A stretch of 64,000 nt of DNA from Utricularia gibba (lineage: Eukaryota; Streptophyta; Magnoliopsida; Lamiales; Lentibulariaceae), in contig CM007989.1 of NCBI GenBank assembly GCA_002189035.1, forward strand, positions 1,922,001 through 1,986,000, given 5' to 3'. The position numbers and the translations under genes were made by a program. Positions 45,507 through 57,938 of the stretch are shown here, in pieces (the first letter of the stretch is position 1; every line of letters starts with the position of its first letter). A model generated the notes under the pieces. It saw nothing but the letters and a program-made list of their open reading frames with translations. It was not told where the DNA came from and ran no database searches.

Positions 45507-48500
45507 ATGGGGAAGTCGAACAAGGGGGGCAAGACCACCAAGGGGGGTAAAACCATGAACCCTACGGACGCTTACCGTAAGGAGCTTCGAAAAAAGGAAT
45601 TGAAGCGGGTAAGCCTTTGTTTCTTCTCGATTTTCATGGAAGCCTGTTGGTTTGTCGTTTGTGTTTTGATGGGATGCAATTGTTTTCGTATTGGGGACTT
45701 GGATACAGGGATTGTATGTTTTTCTCAGTTTCGTCATTCTTTATTGGAATTATTTGGGCATTTTTCGGGGGGTTTTGATGGAGGAGTTTTGCTACTCTCG
45801 AATGAAGTAGTTGGAATTGTATGGGAATGGGTGTTCTTGGCCTTCTTGTATTTTCGATCAAGGGAATGTTGGTTTACAGAACAAGAAGGAGAGGAAGAAG
45901 GTCAGGGAAGTGGGAATCTTGAAAAAGGACCCGGAGACGTTGAGGGATCAGATTTCGAAGCTGGAAGCCATGAGTAAGTTCAAAGTAAATTTTCTTGAAA
46001 TTAATTCGATAAATTTGGAATCATGAAGGTTGTAAGATTATCCTTTCTGGCAATAAATTACTTTTTTTTTCTGATTTGTGTGCTCCAAATGTAAACGCGG
46101 GCTCTTTTTGTTCAATTTCTATGATTAATAAAATCATACTTGTTATTAGCTTATCTGGAAACGCGAAGCTGTTAAGTGTGCCGACAGCTGTTCGCGACAG
46201 TGTTCCTGTTTTCAACTGCATTACATGTTTCTAGTATTAGTATTAGCCTATTATGTGATGGCTGGTTTTCAAGAAGCATGATTCACCCAGTTGATGCTCA
46301 TCTTATTAGTGCGGAATTGCTTTTTTCACTCTTTGTAAAATATCTTGATGCTTACAGAGGCTGATGGTGCACTGGACAAAGCCAGGAAACACAAAAAAAG
46401 GCAACTTGAGGACACCCTTAATCTTGTCCTTAAGAAAAGGAAGGTAGGTAGTTTCTAATTTTAAGCAAGTTTTCCTGTTGAGCTATTTTCATTGTGGGGG
46501 ATTTTATTTTTCCCCGCAATACTTCATTTTACTGCTATGTTGCTTTATTTAAAGATCGTCTTTAGTGTTTTAGCATTGTTTATTTAGGGGTGGGGATGGA
46601 ATCTTAATGATGGCTTCAGGCATTAGATCATGTTGAATTGGGTTTTCTGCCTAGTAAGAAATAGTTATCGGGAGGCCCATCTTCATGCTCATACGACTGT
46701 AGATGCACAAGGAGAGTTCTGCTATTTCTTATTCTACTTCATTCCCATCATCGGTACTTGCATGTCTAGACTATTTGGTCTGTAGATTAGGTTTATTTAA
46801 CTAGTTTATGGGTAGTAAATAATTGGTTTTTAAGAATAAAGCAATGATTCCGAGACAGCATTTTGACTTTGAAGTTCCCAAGTAGTAAAATGCATAAGTG
46901 TATATAATTCTATTTTAACTGCATCATCATCATGTAAAGTTAGGTGATCTAGGCAGCTGCATGCTTAACAAAAAAATTCCGTTGTTAACCTAATATGTTT
47001 TCCATTCATAGGAGTACGAAGAAAAAATGAAAGAAAAAGGTGAAACACCAGTTATGTTCAGGTTAGTGCGTCTTTCTTTTAATACATTTCGTGTTAAGTG
47101 TAGTAAGAGTAATTTAAAATGGTATGCCTTGACAATCTTTCATTGTGGTCCCTTTCTTTCATGCTGCAGTCATTTAGGACCAGTTCGAAAACATGCTACC
47201 GCAGAAGATGAAGAGCGAAGCAAAAATCCTAAACCTGAAGTACGTTCTCTCTTTCTAATATTGATCATATTATCTGAACTTGAGCTGCCTGTGGCTTGAT
47301 GCAGGACTCTGTCTACTACCACCCTACTCTTAATCCTTCTGGTGCTCCCCCACCTGGAAAGCCCCCAATGTTTAAATCTTCAGTAGGTACGTGTTTCATG
47401 TTCCTTTCTATATTGTGTCACTATGCATCGTTTGAAGCTGGTTTCTCCATTGCTAGTCCGTCATACTATTTATATGCATTGATGCAGGACCAAAAATACC
47501 TTTACCAGAAGCCTCATCAAGTAACGCAGGATCATCTTCAGTAATTGAATCCGAGGATGGAACATTTTTTGTTCCACCATTCGTAACTCCACCTCCGTTG
47601 CCTCCCATGGGTTCAGATTCTGGAGATTTTATTTTTCCTGAATCATTGCCCTCACTGCCGGCTGTACCTGCCAATGAAGTTACTGCACCAGCGTTGCCCC
47701 ACCGCCACCTCCTCCACCAGGTCCACCCCCAAAAGAACTGCTTGCTTTTCATACTCAGTTTCCTCGGCCTTCAACAGTCTACCAGTCTATGCAACCACCC
47801 CACCTTGGTGTGGCTGGAGCTGAGGAGGCCCCAAATCCTGATGATGTGATCCCGATGGATTCTGTTCAGGTACATTTCAGCATATCTCATGAAGGCTACG
47901 TATCCAGTTTTTGAAAAACGTCGATCATTGCCAAGAAAGTTTTTTTATTATATTTGCTGCTGCCTTAAAGACCAAGAATCATAACCTGTTTTGAATTAAA
48001 TGCACTCTAAATATTTTCTGATCTTGTGGTTTTACTCCAGACGCTGAATCACCTTCCTCCTCCACCACCACCACCAGTTGGATCACCTACCAGTGTGGAT
48101 AAAAATCACCTGGATGGTTCATCTTCCGAGGCAACTAACCAGCTTCATGCTGATGAAAAGGATGCTATAAAAGCGGTGCCACCACCACCACCTCCTGCCC
48201 CACGACAACCATTAAACCAACAACCACACATGCCTGGAGGCGCCGTGGGGTTGACTTTGCTTCCAGATTTAGTACCTCGGGGAGTTCCTCGATTTCCACC
48301 ACCACCACCTCCAAATGAAATGATGCCTCTATTATCTGCTCCTGGGATTACAGGGCAATCTATCCCCCTGAGGCCATGGTCCCCTTATACATGAGACCGC
48401 CTTTTGGTCCTCCTCCTGGGTATATGTTGAGGCCACCACTACCCCCCGGGCCACCTCCGCTGCCGCCGCCACCTTTTCATCAAGATGAATTGATGGCCAG

Positions 48501-48905
48501 ACCACCACCATCAATCCCTCTGAAACCATCGTATGTGAAGTCAGCAGCACCAACAGTTGTAAAAAGGCCTCTGGCTCAGCATACTCCAGAATTAACAGCC
48601 ATGGTGAGTTTTGTTTGTTTTATATTGGCATAGTAGATGCATATAAAACTGGAATCCGTCAAACCCGTGTCTGCTGCTGCATCTTATAGGTTCCAGCTTC
48701 TGTGCGCGTCAGGCGAGAGTCTGCACAGGGTAAACCAAAACCCAAGTCATCGAGCACCTTGCCCGCCGGCCAACCTTCAGTTGCTGCACCTCCTACGAAG
48801 CAGGAGACACCCGCTTCATCCTTAACCCAAAAACCACCAAGCATCGATGATTCCTACATGGCTTTCCTGAAGGACATGAAGGCACTGGGCGCCCTGGATA
48901 GCTGA
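45507..48905 (+). CDS. ELF5: ELF5 / WBP11-like proline-rich nuclear protein (two frame breaks)
   Basis: Homologue of human WBP11 and Arabidopsis EARLY FLOWERING 5, a nuclear splicing-linked factor that supports FLC expression. Nine exons: 45507-45608, 45880-45973, 46358-46443, 47012-47061, 47170-47239, 47305-47386, 47488-47869, 48041-48603, 48690-48905; repaired length about 548 residues. The WBP11 N-terminal domain is clear: [76 protein letters not shown]. The rest is proline tracts, ending [20 protein letters not shown], a conserved C-terminus. Two frame breaks: four C at 47697-47700 (five needed) and five C at 48364-48368 (six needed, or CC at 48374-48375). Both repairs make the exon lengths fit their phases. 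Confidence 0.92.
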
Positions 48906-50099
48906 AGGAATAAAACGAAGAGACAATGGGGCTACATTGAATTTCTAATCTCGAGTGGCAGCTGCTGTGCTGTGTTCATTCACAAGGTGTTGTCACGTTC
49001 TCTTGTGCCTGCCTGCCTGCCTGCCTTCTCAAAACACTGTACGTCTTAGATGTTGGTATACTGTTTTCTTATTTAACCTTGCAGTTTTATTATAGTGGAT
49101 AGCAAACTACAAATGCAGAAATAAAGTTTTTAGTAATATTACTATTAGTTTATAATAATTTACTATGATAATTTATATTTGACGTGTTTCCTTCTATTCA
49201 GAGCAATTGCTTCATTGTAATTATTATAATTCATTTATGTTATTTTATTTAATGTAAAAGACTAATTTTGCATTCTAAGTTGTTTTTGAAAAAGGTCTCT
49301 AGGGTTCGGCATAGTGTATAATGAAATCTTGTTATTGCATTTGGTGTTATTAATGTTATAAGGTTGAGAATTATATTTTAAATTTAGTATAAAATAGTTT
49401 TTATTAATTAATATAATTTAACATATATAATATTAAAATTGCCTACAAATATATGTTAAAAATTAAATATAATATTTGACTTCAATAAAATCTTGTTTTA
49501 ATAATACGTAAGAGGTGCTTGTTGCTCCCTCCGTTTTCTTTTTTTATTGGGCGACGACGGTATTTCTATATTTATGTAAAAAAAAAAAAAAAAAAAAAAA
49601 ACTTGCAGGCGGCCGAAGTGCAGGGCGTTAAGACGTCGTCGTTTTATTTCTCCGGAAAAAGGAAAGACAAATCAACGGATTTTACCCGAAAATTTCACTC
49701 CCCCAAACCCGAAGCTAACAGCGCTTTTCGATTCTCCTTTTTTTTGCCCCTTCAAGAATTCCAGTTCTCCTTCAATTTTTCCCTCTGTTTTGTCCTTTCT
49801 TGCCTTTTGCTAGGGAGCGAAGACGGTGGACTAGTCCCGGGGCGTTTGAAATCCATTTGCTGTTTTGCTGGGTTTTGATTCCCGACGATGTTCTCTCCAG
49901 TTCTGTTCTTTTGATCTGCTGTCAGTATTTTTTGTGCTGCTGCTATTTCACTTTTTTTGTGGAAGGAAAAGTCCCAGCTTGTTCACCCATTTGGTTTGAA
50001 CAGGAAAGGCAGTTCCTTTTATGGTGGGCTGCGTAAATGCAAGCTCTTGATACCCGATTTGGCGAGACTCTGGACGCTTAGGTCATTGATCAGTCCGTT
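48906..50099. other. Spacer and 5' leader of DDT-domain gene
   Basis: ELF5 3' UTR with a TGCC tetranucleotide repeat at about 49006-49026, then AT-rich DNA at 49120-49510, an A24 tract at 49578-49601, and a presumed promoter and 5' UTR from 49620. No gene recognised. Confidence 0.45.
49006..49026 (+). repeat. (TGCC)n microsatellite in ELF5 3' UTR
   Basis: About five uninterrupted copies of TGCC within the predicted 3' UTR of ELF5. Useful only as a length-polymorphism marker. Confidence 0.8.
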
Positions 50100-53000
50100 A
50101 TGTCAGAGAACTCATCGCAGAAACACTCCTTAAATCGTGCCTCGTTAAAGAACTCGGAGTATAAAAAGCTCCATGTTGTGAGCTCCTCCAACGGTGAGGA
50201 TATCAAGAGTGAAGGTGCTCAGAACACTTCCCCCTGTGGTAATAACGGGTTTAGTACATTGGTAACTCGGAGAGAAAGACCACCCAGGGCGTGCACGCAA
50301 CGTGCAGCGGCAAGGCTGCAGTCTGCTGCTGATGAAGATGTTGCTGCTGCTGAGGCTGAGAGGAAAAAACGCAAGGCAAGCAGAAAAGAAAGGTTATCTG
50401 CAAGGCTGTTGAAGGAAGATGTGGACGTAGATGAGGAACTTCAGGGGTGGGAGATGAGGTAGATGGAGAGAGAGAAGAAAATGGGGATAGGGATGGCTCC
50501 TCTTCATTGTTACAATTTCACCGTAGCAAGATTATCACACCTCTGGTTGCAGAGCCAGAGGCCTCGCAATTGCCACGCTGGAGGATACGCTCTATGTGGC
50601 AGCTGGCTTCTGTTCTCAATTTCTTGAATGTATGTTCTCATTGGTAGGCTGATAACTGTATATTTCTTGGCTAATATAATTTAAATATTTTTAGCGGGTA
50701 TGTTCTGAATGTAGGTTTTTCGGCCCTTGGTGAATATTAAGGTGGAATTCTCAGCAGAGGAGTTAGAGACGGCACTAATCACTCCAAACAAGACTCTGGC
50801 GGACATACATATGCCACTGTTAAAGGTACTTTGATTTATCCTTTTTTATAGATGCTTGGTTCAGTACAACTGATTGTTCTTCTTGGAAAATGCATGTAGC
50901 CTTTTTATAAGCCTATTCATTTTTTTGACTTCAGTTTTCAAGAAATTTTGTTTTCTGGGAACTCTGATGCTAATAGTTGCTAAAGATTGCATTTTGGCAT
51001 GTCTTTCCATCGCTTCTCGTAGTTGCTACTTCAAATTGTTTACTAACCGTGTGTTAGTCTCTCTTATGTATGACATTTCCAAAATACATAGTTCAAACAT
51101 GTGTCTCCCTCGGTTTTTCTCTCATTTTTTTCTCTAAATTCGCCATGTTGTTCTACAATTTTCTTGAACTCGTGATATGAATGTATTATGCTTCCATAAT
51201 TGGCATAGACCTATTTATGATATCTATTGAGTTGGGAAAACGTACTGATACAATTTTTCTCCCGTAATCTATGTTTTGAGGCATGAATAGTTGATCCATT
51301 TCTCAAAAATCCTTTCCGTTTTTTTTTCCCTTAAGGCAATCCCTCCAGTCACTAGAATGGCACTCGGGCAGGCAACTTGGATCACTGTGTTGTGTAGGAA
51401 ATTAAGAGATTGGTGGCACTGGGTAATCTTGCTTTATTAATATCCTCTATTTTTGTCCGGTTGGAATTTTTCGTACTTATCACCCAATTTGCAGGTGGCT
51501 GAAGGAGATTTACCCATTGTCGCATCACATGGGTCAGTATAGTGAAGCTTTGAATTATCTGTGCAGATGAGAATGATTAAGAAGTTTTGAGTTATTAGAC
51601 TTTGTGCTTATGTTTTATAGGACTGAAGTTGAGTTATATCATAACCTTGATCCTGGGATCCGTGTGGTGATTCTGAAGGCATTATGTGACATTCGTGTTG
51701 AGGTATTGCTATTGTGTCTTTTTCCTATTTTAATTCCATGTAATGGGCTTGTTTTTTGTGTGTAGTTTTTACGCTACGTAACTTATGTGGTTGATGTGAT
51801 GAACAAGCCCATACCCTCAGATCATTCACACTTACTTTAGATTCCTTTTATTTGCAGCATCATTTCCTTTCTGCCTCTTTCAACCCATTCCCACCCCTAT
51901 ATTTCATGCAAATATTTTTTCCCCTTTCTTTAGTTGAGTTTTGGTGATTTCCGTCTTTTTCAAGAAGTAACTTTCTGTTCTTTTTTTCAGCAAGATGATA
52001 TAAGGAACTATATAGATTACTCAATAAAGCATAGCGTGAGAATGTCAGCATTTCGCAAAGAGCGTATAGGGGTGATTCCCGTGGAATCTCTTACTGGTAA
52101 AATAATGCCTTTTATTTTTTATTTGGATCACTCGAAATTTTCCTGCTGTATTAATGTACTTGTTATCTTGCATTGTGTGCACAGTCGCTTTGCTTTGTTT
52201 TGCATGGGCCCTTCATTTATTTATGTGTGGGGACTGGATGACGTTATACTTACCGTACAGGTTTGAGGATGATCCTGTCATAGGACATCGTCTTTATAGG
52301 GAGACTAGGAAATTTGAGGCGGTGAAAGGAAAAGGGAAAAGTGTACCACCTATTCCATATTCATCTTACCAGTGGGAGACCGTTGCCACTAATTTAGACG
52401 AGTTCCAGAATGTATCTGTGAGTTCTTGCTCTTCTTTAAATTACTCTTGAATTAGTTGTTAATAAAGGGATGTGAACCCAGAATAAATAAACTAATGTGC
52501 GGAATTTCCTGAGTAATTACCCGTATGTTTTTTCTTTAATAAGGTATTTTTTATGGGGTATGTATTTCATTTGACTATGAAATTTGGCCCTTTTGTATCT
52601 AGTTTATATGATTTTTTACGCCTATCTCGGGTTTGACTTGAACATTGCTAAAGCATATAACATCCTTTCAGCAATTTTGAGAGATTGTGTTTCATGTCAG
52701 ATTGCATTTTCTCTCATAAAAAACACATGTTCTTGTGCTACATCATTAGTATTGTGCATCTCCTTGCAGGAGAAGTTGTTCACAAGTGAAAATCGTACAG
52801 AAGTTTCTGTTGGAAGGAAATTGAAAAAGGACATGCTTCCTGAAATTGAGAAGGTTTACAAGGTTGTCTATTTTTTCAATATGCATTGCACATATTTGCT
52901 CCAATCTTCTTTCAGTTCTTTAGATCCATTATTTCTACACACAGATAAACTAGATGTGTATATTTTGGTTCTAGTTTAATGACCATAGCTATGTTTGCTT

Positions 53001-54408
53001 GCAGAAGAAGGAGAAACTACTAAAGAAACAACATCGGCAAGCACTTATGCTTGATAGCATGGTGAATTTGGACGGTCTTACTGGTGGTCGGTCACTTCGT
53101 GATAGGAAACCTGTTGCTTACACATTTGGTATGTGAAAATCATGAATTATTGCAACACTTTACTGGTGTCTATTGGGTTTTTTTTTTTTTTTTTTTGCCG
53201 CAAGTTGTGATTAATGGTCGGGAGTGTTTCAATTCAAAATCTTATCATGATTTATCATTTGAGCAGATGATTATGATCGAACAATAAATGAGGCAATCAA
53301 GATTACCAAGTAGGCATCTCTTAGAGCTCTTGAGATCCTTCTGTAATTTCCACAGATACTTATTTTGCTACCCATATGTTATTCAGGAAGAGACAGATGT
53401 CACCAGATGTTTCTCATGGGAGAGATCCTTCTGTAAAATTTGAGCCGTGTACTAGTGGAAGATTGGGTGATCCTGCACATGATCATCTATCTGAACAATT
53501 TAGTACATCATGGCCTAAATTTCAAGATGACAATGAGGTTTATGATGAGCAAAATGTGGCCATCTTGGAAACTAGGTAATCCTTTTCCCTCTCATTAAAT
53601 CTACTGTCTTTTCCATTTTTTTTTCTTGTTCACATAGCACACTCATCCTTGGTATATGGCCCATAGCAATCGCCAAAGACGGAGGCCTCAGCGTTATTCT
53701 GTGAAAGAATTGATGGATGTCTCGGATAATGATTTGGACTTTGATGATGAAGATGATGATGATGACATTGTTGGTGAAGTTGTGTATGATGATGAATATC
53801 TGAGGAAACGAAAACAAAGAAAGATATCAAGTAGCTCTGAAGGTGATGAGGAATATCATTTGGAGGAGGAGACTCATGATGATGATGAAGATGATGACAA
53901 CATGACCACAAGTGAGGAAAGTGATGTGCCGTCCCGGTTAAAGGCGCCGGTGGGTAGGACAAGGCGGGAAACAAAATTGAGGTCTGTTGGTGAATTGCAG
54001 TCTGGCCTGAGGCGGAGTAAAAGGGCTACCAGAAATCGCATCAACTATAGGCAGTACGAGCTGTCTGAAACGGATTCTGAAACAATGAAACCTGAGAAGC
54101 CAAGTAAATTAGACATGATCTCCAATGAAAGCAATGGTGCTGAATCCTCAAGGAGCAGTGAAGACAGCGATGAGAACAAACAGAACCTCCGTCATCCTAT
54201 TGAAAATCATCATGAGGTTTCTTGTACAAGGGAAATTGATCCTATGACTGAACATTTGAATAACCCTGCTAAGGAGGAAAATGCTGATCATGAAGATGTT
54301 GAAGATGTTGGAAAAAGACGTTTCCTTGATCTGAATGAGCTTGCTCCAGTATCAGGGTTTGAAGATGGGTCCAACTTGATGGGAGATGATAGCAGAGATG
54401 GCTTCTAA
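50100..54408 (+). CDS. DDR4: DDT domain-containing chromatin protein, DDR4-like (two frame breaks)
   Basis: Likely nuclear partner of ISWI-type remodellers. Twelve exons: 50100-50629, 50715-50825, 51336-51422, 51495-51532, 51621-51702, 51991-52096, 52261-52417, 52770-52862, 53005-53128, 53267-53309, 53387-53575, 53667-54408; repaired about 767 residues. The DDT domain runs from RIRSMWQLASVLNFLNVFRP through AEELETALITPNKTLADIHM and AIPPVTRMALGQATWITVLC. A WHIM-like region has FEDDPVIGHRLYRETRKFE and SSYQWETVATNLDEFQNVS, followed by KKEKLLKKQHRQALMLDSM with LRDRKPVAYTFDDYDR, then an acidic, disordered C-terminus with RRSKRATRNRINYRQYE. Breaks: a G-run at 50444-50451 is one base short, and four G at 52069-52072 should be five (this gives a GDSRGISYW junction to FEDDP). 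The DDR4 name is from memory. Confidence 0.88.
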
Positions 54409-56114
54409 GTTTGTCCACCATCGGACAGGATACATACTGGTCCCAAGGTGGAAAACCATTTTTTAAGCTGTTGTATCAGATGGAAACTCCATCAAGGAAG
54501 TTGATGTTAAAAGATGCTTCTGTGGGAAACTTAAGTAGCATTCTTGATGCAGTTAATTCGTGTTTTCATGCTGAGAAAGTGTAGTAGATTTAGCTGTTTC
54601 ACAATAGTACCTTTGAGGAGATAGGGGCAGGGCCCAAATTTTATGTGGAAAGAAAATGAATGAGGAGTATTTACTCTCATTGTACCATAACCACTTTACT
54701 AATGATATTTGAATCAAAATTCTTCATCAGGAACTTTGCCCTTCTGTTGATGTGACATTAGCCAAAGCTACAACAGGTTGGTTGGTCTTTTGATGACCCA
54801 TACCTGAAGACTTACTGCGCCTTCTTCGTTGACTGCTTCACGTTTACAAGGAGAACAAGACTCAGCCAGATCAGCACGTCTCCCATTCATCATAGGCTTG
54901 GCTTGCCCATGGAAATGAGGATAAAGAAACCTCATGTCAGAATAGAAATGACTTACATCTCGTAAGTTGTTTGGGTCTAGCAAGTGGTAAGACTCTTTTC
55001 CTTCAGGCCGCTTATTCTCCATCCTCGAAGAGCACGAAGTAAGGATAACTCTGGCAATATATTTGTCATCACTCCTGCGTCCCTGTTATCCTCAGGCAGA
55101 ACAATCTGAAAGGAGACAGAAGACATGGACAAGGAGGATAAGTGCTCAAGGTTGGGATTATTTTCGTTCATCTTTCTTACTGTCTCTTCTTTTCTTCCAG
55201 TGACCCTTTTCACTGTGGCTGGAGATTTCCTTCTTGTAATCCATTTTGAGGAAAATATCCTGTTAATGAAATTGCATTTCACTGGGGCACAAAGAGATGT
55301 TCTCCAGTGATTCTGCACCGATGGAAAAGCCGGACAACAAGAAAAACAAGGCAACACATAAGGGATTATAAGGGCAGCACCCCCTCTCTATTCTTACACT
55401 TCTTCAAAAGACGTCTCCCTTCTTAAGCCTACTCAAACACCTCACTCCCTCCTGCTTTTAAACATCTCTTGGGGATGAAGGGAGGGCCCTGAAAGGTAAG
55501 TCTTTTCACAGAAGCCAAGGAGGCGAATGATATAACGGCTTACTCCTTATTTAGGTGAAGAGATTTCTTATGCAGTATCTCCATTCTGTGTAGCAGTTTG
55601 AACTAATATTTAGAGGATGATCTGCTTGTTAATATTTGAAGCATTGTCATAAGCCTGCGTGTTACTTCTCCTTTCCCAGCTTCTTCTTCCGAACAGAAGA
55701 TTGAACCAACATGCCGCTCGCATCATTTAAATCATCAGATTTGCGAATGTTGTCCTTCACCATAACAATCTACAATAGGGAGTTCGAACACATGATGGGG
55801 AAACACAGGTCTGATATTCTGGATTGCAGATATACTTAGGCTCCCCTAGGTCCTCAATTGCAAAAGTTAACATTTTATTCTTTGGAACATTTAAAATAAA
55901 AATAAAAGACAAAGGCCGATCAATATGTCTTCGCTGGTAGGTAGAAGGTAAAAGGTAAGGTTCAAATGAGAGAACTTTAACCTTGTTCTCCTACAAGAAG
56001 ATACTGGACCGGACCTCGGGTATGTTCTGCATCACATGTGAGGGATGATCCACAAAGCAGAGATCTTGCTCACAAGGTTTACCCTAAAATGACCCAAAAG
56101 AAAGGGCAAGTTGT
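54409..56114. other. Spacer downstream of DDT-domain gene
   Basis: Starts with the DDR4-like 3' UTR. Minus-strand frames at 54768-55357 could be exons of an unrecognised gene (listed separately). From 55360 to 56110 I see nothing coding; the end is the 3' UTR of the L13 gene. Confidence 0.4.
54768..55357 (-). other. Possible unrecognised minus-strand gene fragment
   Basis: Two overlapping minus-strand frames, 55357-54977 (with SKWITRRKSPATVKRVTGRK) and 55022-54768 (with MENKRPEGKESYHLL and SHFYSDMRFLYPHFHGQAK), have balanced amino-acid use. A good acceptor (TCGGTGCAG, about 55308) precedes the first and a donor-like CAG|GTATGG ends the second near 54803. They are offset by one frame and would need a splice or one-base change to join. 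I recognise no family; it may be a decayed gene or chance. Confidence 0.22.
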
Positions 56115-57328
56115 TCACACGGTTTCAGAATCGATCTGCACTCTCTTTTTACCCCTTCCTTTGCTTGTAGCAGCACCCTCTTCCTGCTGCTCAGCTTTCT
56201 TTTGGGCTCGAAGCAGAGCCCTTCTAACACGAGGTCGCATCTCTCGCACTTGTCTTGGAGGCATTATGTACGGCTCAATGGGCCTATCACCAAAAGGGTG
56301 CTCACTACCGGTAAAGATCCGCAATTTTCTGTCTCGTTCCTGAAAAAGAATGGTGCAAGTTATCAGCTACTGAACATAAGTGACCAGTACCTAGCGAAGG
56401 ATCAGAGCCCCTTTCCCAAACATTACATTGCAAGGTTTCTCCCAAACACTTTTTCTTTAACTATCAAGAAAAAACCTATATTTCCACCAAGCCAATACCA
56501 AATTGAAGTTTTATCTCTTAAAAGAAGATGATTCACAGCAGATGGTTTATCTTCATGGATCATCACAGCAAGGCATAGGTATTCAACAAGAAAGACTGAA
56601 TTAATGTAACAATCTGGTATGCAAAACACTCCACTTTAAACTTGAAAATTGTAGCCCACCATCAAGCTAGATGGTAAACATGTGACTCGGAGGGAGTATG
56701 ACACTTCAAGAATAGAAGTCTGAAAAATATTGCCAAGAAAATAATGCATCCGAAACAACTCACATCTCGTAATTTATTTCTTGGGAGCATCCGTAAAACA
56801 GCTTTGCGAATAACATCTGTAGGATCCCTGGCCATCTGATCCTTCAAATTTCTTTCCTTAAGGTGACCTATGTACCTGAGCATCTAACAAGTCAATTCTT
56901 TAACATCAAAAAATAATAGACTGACTGCACCATTTCCATGAAATTTGAAAACATCCTGTAGACTACACATGAAAAGCTGAAGATGGTAACTTGCCCCGTA
57001 TGCCAACGATAGAACTTGTCAGTCATTTTCTTTCCGGTAACACAAACATCTTTCGCATTGACAACAATGCACATATCTCCATCATCCCTATACGGCACAT
57101 ATGTAGGTTTATCCTTCCCCTGGATCACGGTTGAAATCTGAGATGCTAATCTCCCAATACCTGAATCAAGAATCCTAGTACTTTATCGATTTCAAAAGCG
57201 CAAGTGAGAAACACCGTAGTATAAGAAAATCCAACCTGTCCCTTTGCATCAAAGACCCTCCATCTCAGACCTTCCAAATTTATCCGGTTAAGCCCAGCAA
57301 GTGCTTTACTGTAGGCCTTAGTGACCAT
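56115..57328 (-). CDS. Mitochondrial ribosomal protein L13 (uL13m) (one frame break)
   Basis: Large-subunit ribosomal protein of organellar type. Four minus-strand exons, 57236-57328, 56995-57160, 56764-56875 and 56115-56339, give 198 residues when repaired. Conserved blocks are [78 protein letters not shown] and [19 protein letters not shown]. Resemblance is to the plant mitochondrial form, not the plastid one; there is no long transit peptide. Exon 2 begins GTA TTG GGA GAT TAG: the three C on the plus strand (57153-57155) must be four to read VLGRLAS, and this also fixes the phase. Intron 2 uses a GC donor (GG|GCAAGT). It has a divergent promoter with TGGGCC and telo-box motifs. Confidence 0.92.
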
Positions 57329-57938
57329 CCTCTGATCAGCAAAAAACCACCACGGGATCACAATGGCATCAGTACAAACAAAATGACAGCGAAATACATT
57401 TTGAATTCGTGTTGAAACTCAAGCTCACCATCGTGGCGGACGTTTTTTAGGTTTCGTTTCTGAAATATATTCTAGTATTCTGCTGTAGAAAAAAAACAAC
57501 AAGAGAGAGGAGTTTATAGCAGATAGAATAGCAATACGCAGATTCTAGGGTTGTGTTTCTCAGAAATTTGAAGAACAAGAGTTCTTCTCAACACAATTCA
57601 ACGGTGCTTCAAAAATCACTCACTTGGAGAACCTACAGGACCCAGAGCAGCGGCGCTTTGCGGCATAAACGCATGGAACGCTCTTGCTGCTCGAGCTCCC
57701 CAGGGGAGAGGACAAACAATGGGCCAAACACAAATGAAAGCCCAGAGGCCTATCGTCCATACCTTTGAGTTAACAGTATCAGGCCCAACGTACAAATACC
57801 ACTTGGCCCAACTTCAATTGAAGATTCGGCTCTCTTCATCTCACTGGCGAGCAAATGGAAGAAGAGGGTGCTACTGCTGTCTTGCGTCTTCATACACCTT
57901 GTTGCTCGCCATAGGCTGAATGTATTGCGGTTATTCTT
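57329..57938. promoter_or_regulatory. Divergent promoter between L13m and DHH-like gene, with site II and telo-box motifs
   Basis: Four TGGGCC/TGGGCT-type site II motifs are seen: 57720-57725, 57739-57744, 57782-57787 and 57805-57810. A telo-box core TAGGGTT lies at 57546-57552. In plants this pairing is typical of genes for ribosomal and mitochondrial proteins, bound by TCP factors and telo-box proteins. It fits the L13m gene; whether it also drives the DHH-like gene is inferred from position. Confidence 0.65.
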
